A DNA stretch of 64,000 bases from MPNP01 sp965116235 (GCA_965116235.1 OZ220496.1:682001-746000), one strand, 5' to 3'. Counted from the stretch's first letter, positions 36,663-45,399 are shown. Notes: generated by a model from the sequence alone, not told the origin. Numbers and translations: made by a program.

Positions 36663-37376
36663 TTGGGGCCTCATACGTTCAATCCGTTCTTCGACCGCTG
36701 GACAAGCGACAAGGCCAAGGAAGGGCTGTCCACGTTCGACCTTGAAGATCCCGTCGCCTTTTGTGAACAACATCTGCAAGCTGATACAATTGAGAGGCTA
36801 GGCATTTTTCGCTCTCAGCTGATCAAGTGGAATGGCAAAAACCAGCTGGTGGCTCATTCAACCCTGAACTCGATATGGACACGCCATATCATTGACTCGG
36901 CCCAGTTGTTCAGGTTGCGACCGAGTTGTCCCTATCGGTGGGTTGATATTGGTACTGGCGGTGGTTTCCCGGGGTTGATTCTGGCTATCCTGGCAATGGA
37001 ACAGCCGGATGAAGACGTATTTTATCTGGTGGAGTCCAATCGCTATAAAGCTGAATTCCTGAGCCATGTTGCACATCTGACCGGCACCAATGTCGTTATC
37101 TGCCGAGATCGAGTCGAACACTTGGAATCGCTTGCGGCGGACGTGATCTCAGCCCGAGCCGTAGCTGGGCTGAGCCGACTGATTGGCTGGTCACATCGAC
37201 ATCTCAGAGATGAAGAGGGCTATTGCCTGTTTCCCAAAGGTCCCGGACAGGGTGGTGAAGTTGACGAAGCACGCCGCATGTGGAATTTTGACATGGCTCG
37301 GGTTTGGAGCTGGACGCAGCCAGCCAGCTCAATTCTTCGCATAAACGGAATCAAGCCAGTCAGAACGCCGAAGTAA
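36663..37376 (+). CDS. rsmG: 16S rRNA (guanine-N7) methyltransferase RsmG (GidB)
   Basis: RsmG methylates G527 of 16S rRNA with SAM. The protein of about 237 residues has LIKWNGKNQLVAHSTLNSIW, the SAM motif WVDIGTGGGFPGLILAI, and ESNRYKAEFL followed later by DVISARAVAGLSRLIGW. TTG 36663 is the apparent start, eight bases after mnmG. In most alphaproteobacteria parA and parB follow immediately; here they do not, and the next gene is a convergent cinA-like gene. Confidence 0.9.
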   Translation: MGPHTFNPFFDRWTSDKAKEGLSTFDLEDPVAFCEQHLQADTIERLGIFRSQLIKWNGKNQLVAHSTLNSIWTRHIIDSAQLFRLRPSCPYRWVDIGTGGGFPGLILAILAMEQPDEDVFYLVESNRYKAEFLSHVAHLTGTNVVICRDRVEHLESLAADVISARAVAGLSRLIGWSHRHLRDEEGYCLFPKGPGQGGEVDEARRMWNFDMARVWSWTQPASSILRINGIKPVRTPK

Positions 37377-37380
37377 CCGG

Positions 37381-38130
37381 CTACTCACTGCCACCATCAG
37401 CTTCCAGACCAAATATCTGAGACAACGATTGTGCCACGCTCGTGACCAGACTCTGATCCTTTCCTCTTACGACCACGCTCGAACCAAACACGCCATTTTC
37501 GAAGAAGGGATAGGAGCCAATCGAGACGTTCGGGTGCTGAGCTGCTACTTCGGCCAGTTGAGAGGCGACTTCACCCTCCGGCTGTTGAACGTGCACGGTT
37601 TTTGAAAGCAATCGACGACCATGGGGCAGCTCATCAATGACATGTCCCAGCATGGAACGAAATATGCGAGGGACTCCTGCAAAGACATACACATTTTCGA
37701 TGATGAAACCAGGCGCACCCGAAACTGAATTCTGAACCAGTTTAGCGCCCCGAGGCATTCGGGCCATTCTCAGTCGAGCCTCGTTGAGATCCAAACCTTG
37801 TTTCTGGGCTCTAGCAAGTATGATCTCCTTGGCAGTGGGATTGACGACAAGTTCCAGGTCAAAAGCCTTGGCAACGGCGTCAGCGGTTATGTCATCATGT
37901 GTCGGACCAATACCGCCACAAGTGAACACGAGATCAAACGTTTGTCTCAAAGCGTTGAGACTGGCGACAATGACCGGCGTTTTGTCCGGCACGATGCGAA
38001 CTTCGCATAGATCGATTCCGACTGCGACTAGCTCCTTGGCCAAAGCATTGACGTTGGCATCCTGGGTTCGGCCAGAGAGGATTTCGTCCCCAATCACGAG
38101 CATGGCTGCGGTTGGATTGTTTTCAGTCAT
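37381..38130 (-). CDS. CinA/MoaB-like molybdopterin-binding domain protein
   Basis: A protein of about 249 residues (from ATG 38130) of the competence/damage-inducible CinA N-terminal type. Family segments are AAMLVIGDEILSGRTQDANV, FTCGGIGPTHDDITADAVAKA and MPRGAKLVQNSVSGAPGFI. It lacks the C-terminal CinA deamidase domain, so it is the stand-alone COG1058 form; its substrate may be a pyridine nucleotide derivative or a pterin. It is convergent with rsmG, four bases apart. Confidence 0.88.
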   Translation of the reverse strand: MTENNPTAAMLVIGDEILSGRTQDANVNALAKELVAVGIDLCEVRIVPDKTPVIVASLNALRQTFDLVFTCGGIGPTHDDITADAVAKAFDLELVVNPTAKEIILARAQKQGLDLNEARLRMARMPRGAKLVQNSVSGAPGFIIENVYVFAGVPRIFRSMLGHVIDELPHGRRLLSKTVHVQQPEGEVASQLAEVAAQHPNVSIGSYPFFENGVFGSSVVVRGKDQSLVTSVAQSLSQIFGLEADGGSE

Positions 38131-38460
38131 CGGTTCCAACGAAGATTTTGGCATTGAAAAGTTCATCGACACTAAACAGCCGGTCATTTGGATGTATGTC
38201 AGGCAAGGTTATCATATATCACTTTCTCAACGCAAATCACTATGGGCTTGCAAGCCGGAACGCTCCCTTGTGAGAATTCGGAAAATGGGATCAAATCTGC
38301 TTGCGCAGAGAAACGAGTGATGTCTGCAGGTCTGTAACGATACACAAGGTGACACCCGAAGCCCCTCAAAACCTCATGTTTATAGGGCTTGCAGAATATG
38401 ACGACACCTAACCTGCCATTTCTTGACACCTAACTTGCAACTCCCCGAACAAAAAAGGGA
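38131..38460. other. Intergenic stretch without recognisable genes
   Basis: Between the cinA-like gene and the 204-bp element I see no gene, tRNA or strong hairpin. It contains the promoter region of the cinA-like gene. CGACACCTAACCTGCCATTT and TTGACACCTAACTTGCAACT form an imperfect direct repeat at about 38402-38443. Confidence 0.4.
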
Positions 38461-38664
38461 CTAGTGGTCAGTAAAAAACAAAAGATTTCAATTCTGGTGA
38501 TGTGTCAGCGACTGTTTTCCGTCATTCCCGCATCTTTGTTGCTCGTGAACGGATCCCGACTACACCGAGGCCAAACCGATCCGATCAGTCATATGGACCA
38601 CAACGCATGGCGATTTGACCAAGTTCTGAAACGTTAGTAGCAAATGATTAAAACTGACCACTAG
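38461..38664 (+). mobile_element. 204-bp CTAG-ended MITE-like element, copy 3
   Basis: The ends are CTAGTGGTCAGT and ACTGACCACTAG, perfect inverted repeats of 12 bases. It has no coding capacity. Read side by side, this copy appears identical over all 204 bases to the reverse complement of the copy at 42769-42972, while the copies at 17730 and 23066 differ at several positions. TA within CTAG fits IS630-type target duplication. Confidence 0.92.
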
Positions 38665-38781
38665 AGACCCCAGCCCACTGCTGCGTATGCCCTAACCGGC
38701 TAACACGTCTTAGCGCCTGAAAAATCTGCCGCGGCACTTTTTCGGCGTTGGTAACTTGTATAACCCCGCCCCTCACTAAGT

Positions 38782-39610
38782 TTGAGCGCAGAAATTTGTT
38801 TCTCGGCAGCCAAATATCTTCCGAGAACCGATGTCGTTGCGATTATCGGGTTGGGTGGTACGGGTGGATACATCCTTGATTTGGTGCCAAGACTCCTGTT
38901 TCCGAGATCAGGCTTTTCAATGGGGCTTATGAAGATAACTTGACAAAGTCATTTTCAACATCACGGCCGCTGGCCCAGCCGGTCGTCGTCTTCTTCAGTT
39001 AGACCTTGTACGGATGACGAGATGGGCCCGACCTTCCGTTCGAGACAGATTCTCTTGGCAAAGCAAGGTACGAGCCAAAGTTTCCGAAGTTGTCCCCGTA
39101 AAACCTCGCTTTAATGACACTCCCACTGAGTAAAAATCATCGTGTCAAGCTATCTTTATAAGCCCCTTTTCAATCCAGATGCGTTTCGTGCGCCCAGCGC
39201 CGCATCGGTCGAAAAGCTGCGTGAAGTACCTAAGAAGGTAGGTTACTTCGAGACGGTCTACTCCCAAATGCATAGTGGAGTGGTTGCCTGCGATGAAGCC
39301 ATGAACAAAGCCAACATTGACAAGCTTGCAGGCATAACATCTGCCTTCCTGTCCATGGATGCGGGAGAGGAAAAGCGGCTCGTAGTCGAGAAACTCGAGG
39401 CCATTGGAACATCGTTTGTGGCTGTCGGTATGGGGCTTGAGTTGGATGAAAGATCTCTATGCTTCCAATATTCAGGTGGCCGACCTGAGTGCCGTAATGG
39501 CAGTCGTGAAATGGAAAAGGATCCGGGGGTTCTATCGAAACCTGGAACAAGAACATCACTGCACTTACACCACGGATGGCAACATGTTGTTGAATGGTGA
39601 TACAGAATGA
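38782..39610 (+). pseudogene. ThiF/E1-like adenylyltransferase remnant
   Basis: Two separated pieces of a ThiF-family (E1-like) gene remain. The first (38782-38943) carries the nucleotide-binding motif VAIIGLGGTGGYILDLV and then stops. The second (from about 39169) reads AFRAPSAASVEKLREVPKKV, GYFETVYSQMHSGVVACDEAMN, AFLSMDAGEEKRLVVEKLEA and SFVAVGMGLELDE, then shifts frame near 39450 to reach IQVADLSAVMAVVKWKRI, RGFYRNLEQEH and the TGA at 39610. The sequence between the pieces is unrelated or rearranged. The family matches large bacterial E2/ThiF fusion proteins that occur beside DUF6527 genes. The N-terminal E2-like part is gone. Clearly inactive. Confidence 0.7.
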
Positions 39611-39966
39611 TGCGGTATGATCATTGCAGCGGGTGTTGGTCGAACACATTCCAGATACGGTTGAGCCGGGCGTTCTCTATATCTCCATGGAATATGGAAC
39701 GGCTGCTCACAGCTGTTGCCGCGGTTGCGGTGAAGAAGTCGTCACACCCTTTGCGCCAACTGATTGGAAAATGGCGTTTGACGGCAAAATAGTGTCAGTG
39801 AACCCATCTATTGGGAATTGGATGCTAGATTGCCGGCCGCACTACGTGATCAAGCGGGGACGTCATTGAAGCTGGACCGTGGACAGACGAGCAAGTTGAG
39901 AAGGAAAGACGGCGTGACAAGGCGGCAAAGGCGCGTCAATACGGTATCTCGCTCACCAACGATTAA
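39607..39966 (+). pseudogene. DUF6527-family protein, frameshifted
   Basis: With two small frame corrections the sequence reads as a complete DUF6527 protein of about 118 residues: a start at ATG 39607 (overlapping the ThiF stop as ATGA), a one-base loss near 39625, then VEHIPDTVEPGVLYISMEYG, AAHSCCRGCGEEVVTPFAP, TDWKMAFDG, PSIGNWMLDCRPHYVIKRG, a one-base gain near 39860, and DVIEAGPWTDEQVEKERRRD, then AKARQYGISLTND. DUF6527 genes are typically adjacent to bacterial ubiquitin-like, E2 and E1 genes. The paired Cys and His suggest metal binding. Confidence 0.7.
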
Positions 39967-39989
39967 CCATTCCGACGCCTGAATTGAAG

Positions 39990-40340
39990 CTAGTGGTCTA
40001 ACATTATTGAACTGATGGATAGAGCGAATGCAGCTTGATACGCGCCTCGGCCACCGTAAACCGCCACTTTACCGGACGCGGGTCCGCATTGGTCGCCACC
40101 TCCCACGCGCTCCGACTCATCCAGCCGAACACGCCATGTCTTGCGTCTGGTCTGTCTCCGGTCCATACCCACGGCCCCTCGTCATGACGAGGGGCGGGCG
40201 GGTCCAAGAGGATCCCAGCGTCCGGTCCTGTTGTGTTTCACGGGGCCGGATTACAGTCCTTCGGGGCTCAAGTCAACCCTTGGCCACGCCATGGCCAACG
40301 CACCTCCTTGATCATCAATTCAACAATGTTCAACCACTAG
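39990..40340 (-). mobile_element. IS630-type internally deleted element with transposase C-terminus
   Basis: A 351-bp unit with imperfect inverted ends of about 30 bases (CTAGTGGTCTAACATTATTG versus CTAGTGGTTGAACATTGTTG on the other strand). On the minus strand the last codons encode NADPRPVKWRFTVAEARIKL, then HSLYPSVQ, the typical C-terminal end of IS630-family transposases. The rest of the transposase is missing. The CTAG ends and the GTGGT start resemble those of the 204-bp elements, so a full-length relative could be the driver of both. Confidence 0.75.
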
Positions 40341-40700
40341 AAAGAAAGCGCGATGGTTTTTTGAAGCGCATCTGGCGTCGTTTTTCGGGAGGTAAAGGCT
40401 TGTAGTGGAAGATAGTTGATAACCTGGGCACGTTTGAGTTGATACGAACGTCCGATACTTGCAGGCGAACTGTCATTTGTTGCGTTTGGAACGAATGTCG
40501 GCTACCCGCCCTTCTGTCGAATGCCGCCCACGCGAAGGCGGCGCTGGCGACTGTCCAGTTTTCGAGCAAAGTGGTCAGCGTTCTATACGCTGCACCGCCG
40601 CATGTTGGCTTGGAGCCCAATTTGCCAATGCTGCGACATGCACCAATGTTTGCAATTGGGAGATTTGCAGGTCACCACGGAAGATGACCTGCCGTATTGA
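40341..40700. other. Non-coding stretch
   Basis: No gene can be supported here. The sequence looks like degraded intergenic DNA; short GC-rich segments (around 40490-40580) have no open frame with family resemblance. Confidence 0.4.
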
Positions 40701-41411
40701 TCAGCCGCAGCAACTTGCTGTTTTCATTTGCTCTGTTTTTGGCCCCGGCTCTGAAAAGTCGGCACCGCGCCCGAGGAACGTACGATCGGCAAAATAGAAG
40801 TCTGAGAACTTCTCTTTGAAGTCCTCGGAGACAGACTTTTCATAGAGGCCTGTTTCTGCCAGAGCGGACTGCCAAGCGCGGACTTTGGGATAATCGGCAA
40901 GGAAGTCATATCCCGAATGTTCTTTGACAATTTGCGCCCTGTGGAGCAGCGGAAGCCAGGCAATGTCCACGTTTCCGAGGGTTGCGCCGTTGAAGAATGG
41001 GCCTTCGCCCAGCTGCTGTTCGGCTTTCCCAAAGGCTTTTGTCAATTTTGCCTCGCGTTCAGCAAGAACAGTTTTATCCTTGCTTTGCATGGTGCTGCAT
41101 TGAACCAGGTAGTGCTTAGAAGCCTGATAGCTCCACGCACGATCCTTAGCACGTTGCACAGGTGCAACGTCAACCACCAAGGGAGGTGTGACTTCCTCAA
41201 GGTACTCCACGATCGCGTCGCTCTCGAAAAGCACCTCACCTGCCTCAGTGATCAGCAAAGGCACTTGCCCTGTAGGAGAGATGTCCAGAAACCATTGAGG
41301 CTTGTCGCTCAACTTGATGAACTCAATGTCATAGGGAACGCCCTTGGCTTCCAGCAATGCTGTCACGCGCTGAACGAAGGGGCAGATTTTGAAACTCACG
41401 ATTTTGATCAT
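40701..41411 (-). CDS. Glutathione S-transferase family protein
   Basis: A 236-residue protein with an N-terminal thioredoxin-like domain (VSFKICPFVQRVTALLEAKG, then PTGQVPLLI and the ESDAIVEYLEE glutathione-binding motif) and a C-terminal helical GST domain (GNVDIAWLPLLHRAQI). CPF at the N-terminus suggests a Cys-type, omega-like GST with thioltransferase or dehalogenase-type chemistry. The C-terminal tail ends in Cys-Cys-Gly, an unusual and possibly metal- or thiol-related end. It lies 76 bases downstream of a sigma factor gene on the same strand and is its probable target or partner. Confidence 0.88.
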   Translation of the reverse strand: MIKIVSFKICPFVQRVTALLEAKGVPYDIEFIKLSDKPQWFLDISPTGQVPLLITEAGEVLFESDAIVEYLEEVTPPLVVDVAPVQRAKDRAWSYQASKHYLVQCSTMQSKDKTVLAEREAKLTKAFGKAEQQLGEGPFFNGATLGNVDIAWLPLLHRAQIVKEHSGYDFLADYPKVRAWQSALAETGLYEKSVSEDFKEKFSDFYFADRTFLGRGADFSEPGPKTEQMKTASCCG

Positions 41412-41487
41412 CAGTTCGTCCTTTCAATGTCGAAGTCTACAAGTGAGACGCGCGACATCTGGAAAAGACGAACCTCGGACAAGTTTT

Positions 41488-42030
41488 TTAGCAGGTGTCG
41501 CAGCCATGCGACCTCCTGCTGTAATCCAGCACTGAGCTATCGGACGCAAAGGTAATATCACAACATTGATCGAATAGCTGGCGAAGTTGTTTTCGGCTGG
41601 CATGCACGCGAGATTTGAGCGTTGAGTAACTGACTCCTAACCTCTCGGCGTATTCCTTTTGTGACACGCCCCGCAGCTCAACCGCACGAAGCAGATCGCC
41701 TGCTTCGCCGGGAAGAGCTTCCAAGAAAGGTCCGATGCATCCTTCGAAGGCATGTTCAGTTGTTTCGTCGGGTTCATTGTACCAAAGATTATCAGCTGAA
41801 ACCGACGCTTCACGGCTCTTACGACGATGGTGATCCACCATCGCATTGTTGGCGATCTGAAAGAGCCAGGGTTTAATTTTCTCCTTGGATTTCAGTGTGT
41901 GCAGATTCTGAAACGTTTTGGTTAGAGCATCCTGAAGAACGTCATCGACATCCGACGGATTCTGCAACCTCGAGAGCAAAAAGGCTCGAAGTGACGACTG
42001 ATATTCAGTGATGACAGACTCTGCGTCCAT
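41488..42030 (-). CDS. ECF-type RNA polymerase sigma factor (SigZ-like)
   Basis: The 180-residue protein has region 2 (RAFLLSRLQNPSDVDDVLQD, then IKPWLFQIANNAMVDHHRR) and region 4 (LRGVSQKEYAERLGVSYSTL, then KSRVHASRKQLRQ). The C-terminal tail carries several Cys residues (QCCDITF, ending CDTC), as in SigZ-type factors, suggesting redox or metal sensing. No anti-sigma gene is adjacent. The gene leads a two-gene unit with the GST, consistent with a thiol stress response. The unit sits inside the island bounded by identical 204-bp elements. Confidence 0.88.
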   Translation of the reverse strand: MDAESVITEYQSSLRAFLLSRLQNPSDVDDVLQDALTKTFQNLHTLKSKEKIKPWLFQIANNAMVDHHRRKSREASVSADNLWYNEPDETTEHAFEGCIGPFLEALPGEAGDLLRAVELRGVSQKEYAERLGVSYSTLKSRVHASRKQLRQLFDQCCDITFASDSSVLDYSRRSHGCDTC

Positions 42031-42100
42031 GTACTAAACTTTTTCAACGTGGCACTGATGTACTTATCACAGGGCCTGTGGATTTGGCAAGATGCATGAT

Positions 42101-42700
42101 CTACTGATGCGCTGAGTGACCCGTTAAATGCGCATCCTCGACACCTCGCGGTGAACGGTTTAGAGCACCGATCAACGTGTACGCGTCCGGCACCTCATCG
42201 AAGATCAGATAGCCAAGAATCGCCGCGTAGATCAGTTGTGTGCATTGGATGTTGCCAAACGCTGGCCTCACCGAGCCGGAGTGCCTTGACCCCGCCCCAT
42301 TGACCGTTTGTCGCAATCACTCCCATAGCGATGAGGAAGAAGAAGCCGAACAGGTCGGGTGTCACTCAGAGCCAGATCAGCGGGAATCCGGCGATCAGTC
42401 CGACCAACGTAGCCTGATAGAACAGCGATGTCGCAGTGGATTCACTTTGGGAAAGGCGTCTGACAGAGATAATCGCAAACGCCGCTCCCGCAGCACCTGC
42501 GAGCGGGATGAATGCGTAGATGTTGATCAGACCATCGACACCAGGGTGCATTACGACACCGCCGCCAATGAACCCGACAAGCACCGCATGACCAGTCTCG
42601 GAGAAGAGGGCGACGCACGTTTTGCCGACGAGGCCGATGGGAAGAACGGATTGTTCGGTCCGATGATGACATCCATGCATGGTTGGCGTCGCGGAATTGA
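42101..42700 (-). pseudogene. DMT/EamA-family permease remnant
   Basis: Minus-strand pieces encode an EamA permease half: GKTCVALFSETGHAVLVGFI and FAIISVRRLSQSESTATSLF, then GLIAGFPLIWL, where TGA at 42366-42368 replaces a probable Trp. The frame continues DLFGFFFLIAMGVIATNGQW, then shifts by one base near 42255 into NIQCTQLIYAAILGYLIF. The N-terminal half is missing. It is adjacent to the 204-bp element, so the element's insertion may mark the truncation point. Confidence 0.7.
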
Positions 42701-42768
42701 TCGCTCAAGAGAAATGCCGAAGTTGCCTCCGAGGCCGTTCTACCGAGTTTTGCGGTTCGACTGAACGG

Positions 42769-42972
42769 CTAGTGGTCAGTTTTAATCATTTGCTACTAAC
42801 GTTTCAGAACTTGGTCAAATCGCCATGCGTTGTGGTCCATATGACTGATCGGATCGGTTTGGCCTCGGTGTAGTCGGGATCCGTTCACGAGCAACAAAGA
42901 TGCGGGAATGACGGAAAACAGTCGCTGACACATCACCAGAATTGAAATCTTTTGTTTTTTACTGACCACTAG
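42769..42972 (-). mobile_element. 204-bp CTAG-ended MITE-like element, copy 4
   Basis: Reverse-complement copy of the element at 38461-38664; I find no difference over 204 bases. Together they bracket 4.1 kb (38665-42768) as inverted ends. Confidence 0.92.
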
Positions 42973-43017
42973 TATTTGCCGTCCGGATCAAGATCATGCC
43001 GACTTTTGTGACATTAA

Positions 43018-43416
43018 CTATGAGGCAGTGTCCATCATCTCGATCAGCTGAATAAGATTCCCACAGGTATCGTCGAAAACCGCCATGCGAACCGGCCCAG
43101 CATCCATTGGCTCAACCGTAAACTCTACGCCTAGACCGCCCAACCTTTTCCTCTCTGCATCAAGGTCTTGCACCTGAAAAGAGTGTGCAGGAATACCATC
43201 AGAAACCAGTGCTTCCTTATAGGGTTTCACGGCGGGGTGATCGCTTGGCTCAAGCAGCAACTCTGTTCCTTCAGGGTCTTCGCTTGACACGACTGTCAGC
43301 CAACGATTATCGCCTAGAGGGATATTGTTCTTCACAGTGAAGCCGAGAACTTCAGTGTAAAATTTTTCTGCCTTGTCCTGGTCTTCGACAAAAACGTTAG
43401 TCACATAGATTTTCAT
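43018..43416 (-). CDS. VOC-family (glyoxalase/bleomycin resistance) protein
   Basis: A 132-residue protein of the vicinal oxygen chelate fold with paired beta-alpha-beta modules: YVTNVFVEDQDKAEKFYTEV near the start and a C-terminal module ending VFDDTCGNLIQLIEM with the usual metal-ligand Glu. Substrate cannot be inferred; stand-alone VOC proteins include glyoxalase-like and antibiotic-binding proteins. Its start overlaps the upstream ArsR gene stop by four bases (ATGA), so the two are co-translated. Confidence 0.9.
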   Translation of the reverse strand: MKIYVTNVFVEDQDKAEKFYTEVLGFTVKNNIPLGDNRWLTVVSSEDPEGTELLLEPSDHPAVKPYKEALVSDGIPAHSFQVQDLDAERKRLGGLGVEFTVEPMDAGPVRMAVFDDTCGNLIQLIEMMDTAS

Positions 43417-43721
43417 GTTTTCTCTCCGTTCTGTTTGTATTTAATGAGCCATGATGCAGCGGCGACATGATCTTCGTTGATGCTCAATGAATGAGCTTTC
43501 GTCCGCCCCTTCCGTGTTGTCTCGATCAACCCAGCTTTCTCCAAAACAGCGAGATGCTGGGAAACCGTCTGACGGGATAAAGCGATGCCATCCTCTGCAA
43601 CCGACGCAGCGCATACCTTGAACAGTGACTGAGCGGGTTGCTTGCTCAGATGGGCAATGATGCGGCGGCGCGTGCTGTCAGAAAGAGCCTTGAAAATGAG
43701 ATCGAACTGATCATCCGTCAT
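43413..43721 (-). CDS. ArsR-family transcriptional regulator
   Basis: A 102-residue winged-helix regulator: DLIFKALSDSTRRRIIAHLS, LSRQTVSQHLAVLEKAGLIE (recognition helix) and RTKAHSLSINEDHV. No clear metal-binding Cys pair of the ArsR/SmtB type is present, so the signal is probably not a metal. ATG 43721 is preferred over the adjacent TTG and has AGG five bases upstream. A perfect palindrome lies just upstream. The ArsR-VOC pairing recurs in proteobacteria. Confidence 0.9.
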   Translation of the reverse strand: MTDDQFDLIFKALSDSTRRRIIAHLSKQPAQSLFKVCAASVAEDGIALSRQTVSQHLAVLEKAGLIETTRKGRTKAHSLSINEDHVAAASWLIKYKQNGEKT

Positions 43722-43728
43722 CAATCCT

Positions 43729-43752
43729 ATATGCAGTAATTTTACTGCATAT
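43729..43752. promoter_or_regulatory. Palindromic operator upstream of arsR-VOC
   Basis: ATATGCAGTAA and TTACTGCATAT are perfect 11-base inverted repeats separated by TT, seven bases before the arsR start codon. Size and position fit a self-regulatory operator for a dimeric ArsR regulator. The binding protein is inferred from adjacency. Confidence 0.75.
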
Positions 43753-44265
43753 CAAGCCCGATTGCAAAGCGGACCTCGCAAATTGCCGAACGAAAAGTAG
43801 AAAAGTCCGCATTGGCTGCCATTACGACCTGCGTTTTCGCTGCACATGCGAGGAACGCCATATCCTGTGTACTTTGCCGGAGCGAATGTCTTGCAGCCGC
43901 CCCTTTCATCTTAAACTCAAGAAGAACTTGTGAGGCTACAAAGCAAGCTGCAGGCTTGATGTCGAGAGATGGGCAACTCGGCGTCAATAAGTTTCACCCT
44001 ACGTGTCGTTCCAGAACAGGCATCAATTGACACGGGACAGACTTCAAATCTAGATTTCACGGTCAGAACCATAGGCACGCAAATAAAACCACGAGAACAA
44101 TTTCATGATCAAAGTTCGGACGCATTGATTATCCGGTTCAACCACGACACACCCGCCTAGCCGATTGCCTGATGCCAAATCTTCCCCATGTTTGTCCTGA
44201 AGTATCTGCTTTAGGCATTCGCCGTGCTACATGGCACTCAGTAGATGCTACCAACGTTTGTTTAC
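43753..44265. other. Gene-poor stretch
   Basis: No gene with recognisable family features. A short minus-strand open frame at 43742-43987 has no ribosome site and runs into the arsR operator, so it is not called. Confidence 0.4.
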
Positions 44266-45399
44266 TCAAGCGTTGAGTCGGAATTGAGACCCGACATCTC
44301 CGGCCAGCGAAGGCTCAGTCTTCTCAATCACGTAATTCATGAGTGACGGAATAGCCGGCTCCCATTCGCCTCTTGACGTTCCCTCCCAGATGTAACCCTT
44401 GTGACGCAAAAAGCGCCACCGGTCCTGTGTCCGTTCCGAACCCGCGGCATCCAGCATGACCTTGACTTACATTGTGCTCATTGCGTTTCCATGCTGGGCG
44501 AAAATCCAAGGCCACGGCCCGCGCTACATCAGGCTCGCCCTCTTCAATAAATTCATCAAGAAGTTCGGCGTGATAGGTCGTGCACGACGGCTCTGAATTG
44601 GCGATGGCTTCGTCGCATTCCGTTAGACCAAAATAATCGGTTTTGCGGGGCTGAACAACGTCAAAGGCCGTGGTTCCGTAGAGTTGAAGAAAAAACGGAT
44701 AGCAATCAGCTTTGCATGCCAGACGCTCAATTGCCACCGCATCGCTGGCGATGCCAGCCTCTTCCAAAGGCTGTGTCAAGACCGTAAGGCCGCTGACGGT
44801 GACAAGAGCCCAATAGGAAGGCGGTTGCCCCGGATCCAGTAGCTGGCTTGTGTCTGCCGCAACTGAAACTGATCTTTCAAACCGGGTGTACCGGCTAGTA
44901 CGAGAGCCGTTTGGTACTTCGTCCAACCCACGGTCTGCACGGCATTCATAAGTGACTTCAGGGTATCGGGTCGAACATCATCCATGTGGGCTTCATCAAG
45001 CACAATCAGCAGCGGGCATTTGGCAGCCTGCAGAACCCGACGCATGTTATCGGCCCGATAATGCTTGCCAGGCCCAACCGAGGCCTTGGTCCCGTCAAAG
45101 TTCAGGCTGATTTCGTCCTTGAGCGGCGACTCCTTAAGAATTTTGCGAAACCCCGTATCCGTGTTACACAGACACTTGATCAAAGCCTCCGCATGTCGTC
45201 GGAATGCAGACTGCCGGGCTCCAGAATCAGGGTCCGAATTCCGGACTCTCGAGCCCGATTTACGAGAGTCCTCGACAGCACCGTCTTGCCAGCACCACGT
45301 GGTGCCACAAAGATACAGAAAATCCGGCTCGGTCTCACCCCCCTTTCGGTCAGTCAAGATCATCCAGAACGTTGTTGAGAACACGCTCAACTGGTTCAT
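44266..45399 (-). pseudogene. Frameshifted AAA-type ATPase gene
   Basis: Minus-strand frames piece together a nucleotide-binding ATPase. A Walker A region (VAPRGAGKTVL) is near 45290 in one frame. The next frame carries LLIVLDEAHMDDVRPDTLKS (Walker B) and ALVLAGTPGLKDQF. A third frame has PLEEAGIASDAVAIERLACK, and after another shift a winged-helix-like end reads RHKGYIWEG and WEPAIPSLMNYVIEK. At least three frame changes show decay. It resembles the ATPase part of the gene at 19.9-21.6 kb in plan but lacks ankyrin repeats. Confidence 0.7.

Noticed and set aside
38461..42972. Repeated 204-bp units considered as CRISPR repeats or an rRNA-like repeat
   Set aside because: They are inverted, 4.1 kb apart, have transposon-like ends, and there is no spacer array.
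43742..43987. 81-codon minus-strand frame upstream of arsR
   Set aside because: Runs into the arsR operator, no ribosome site, no recognisable family.
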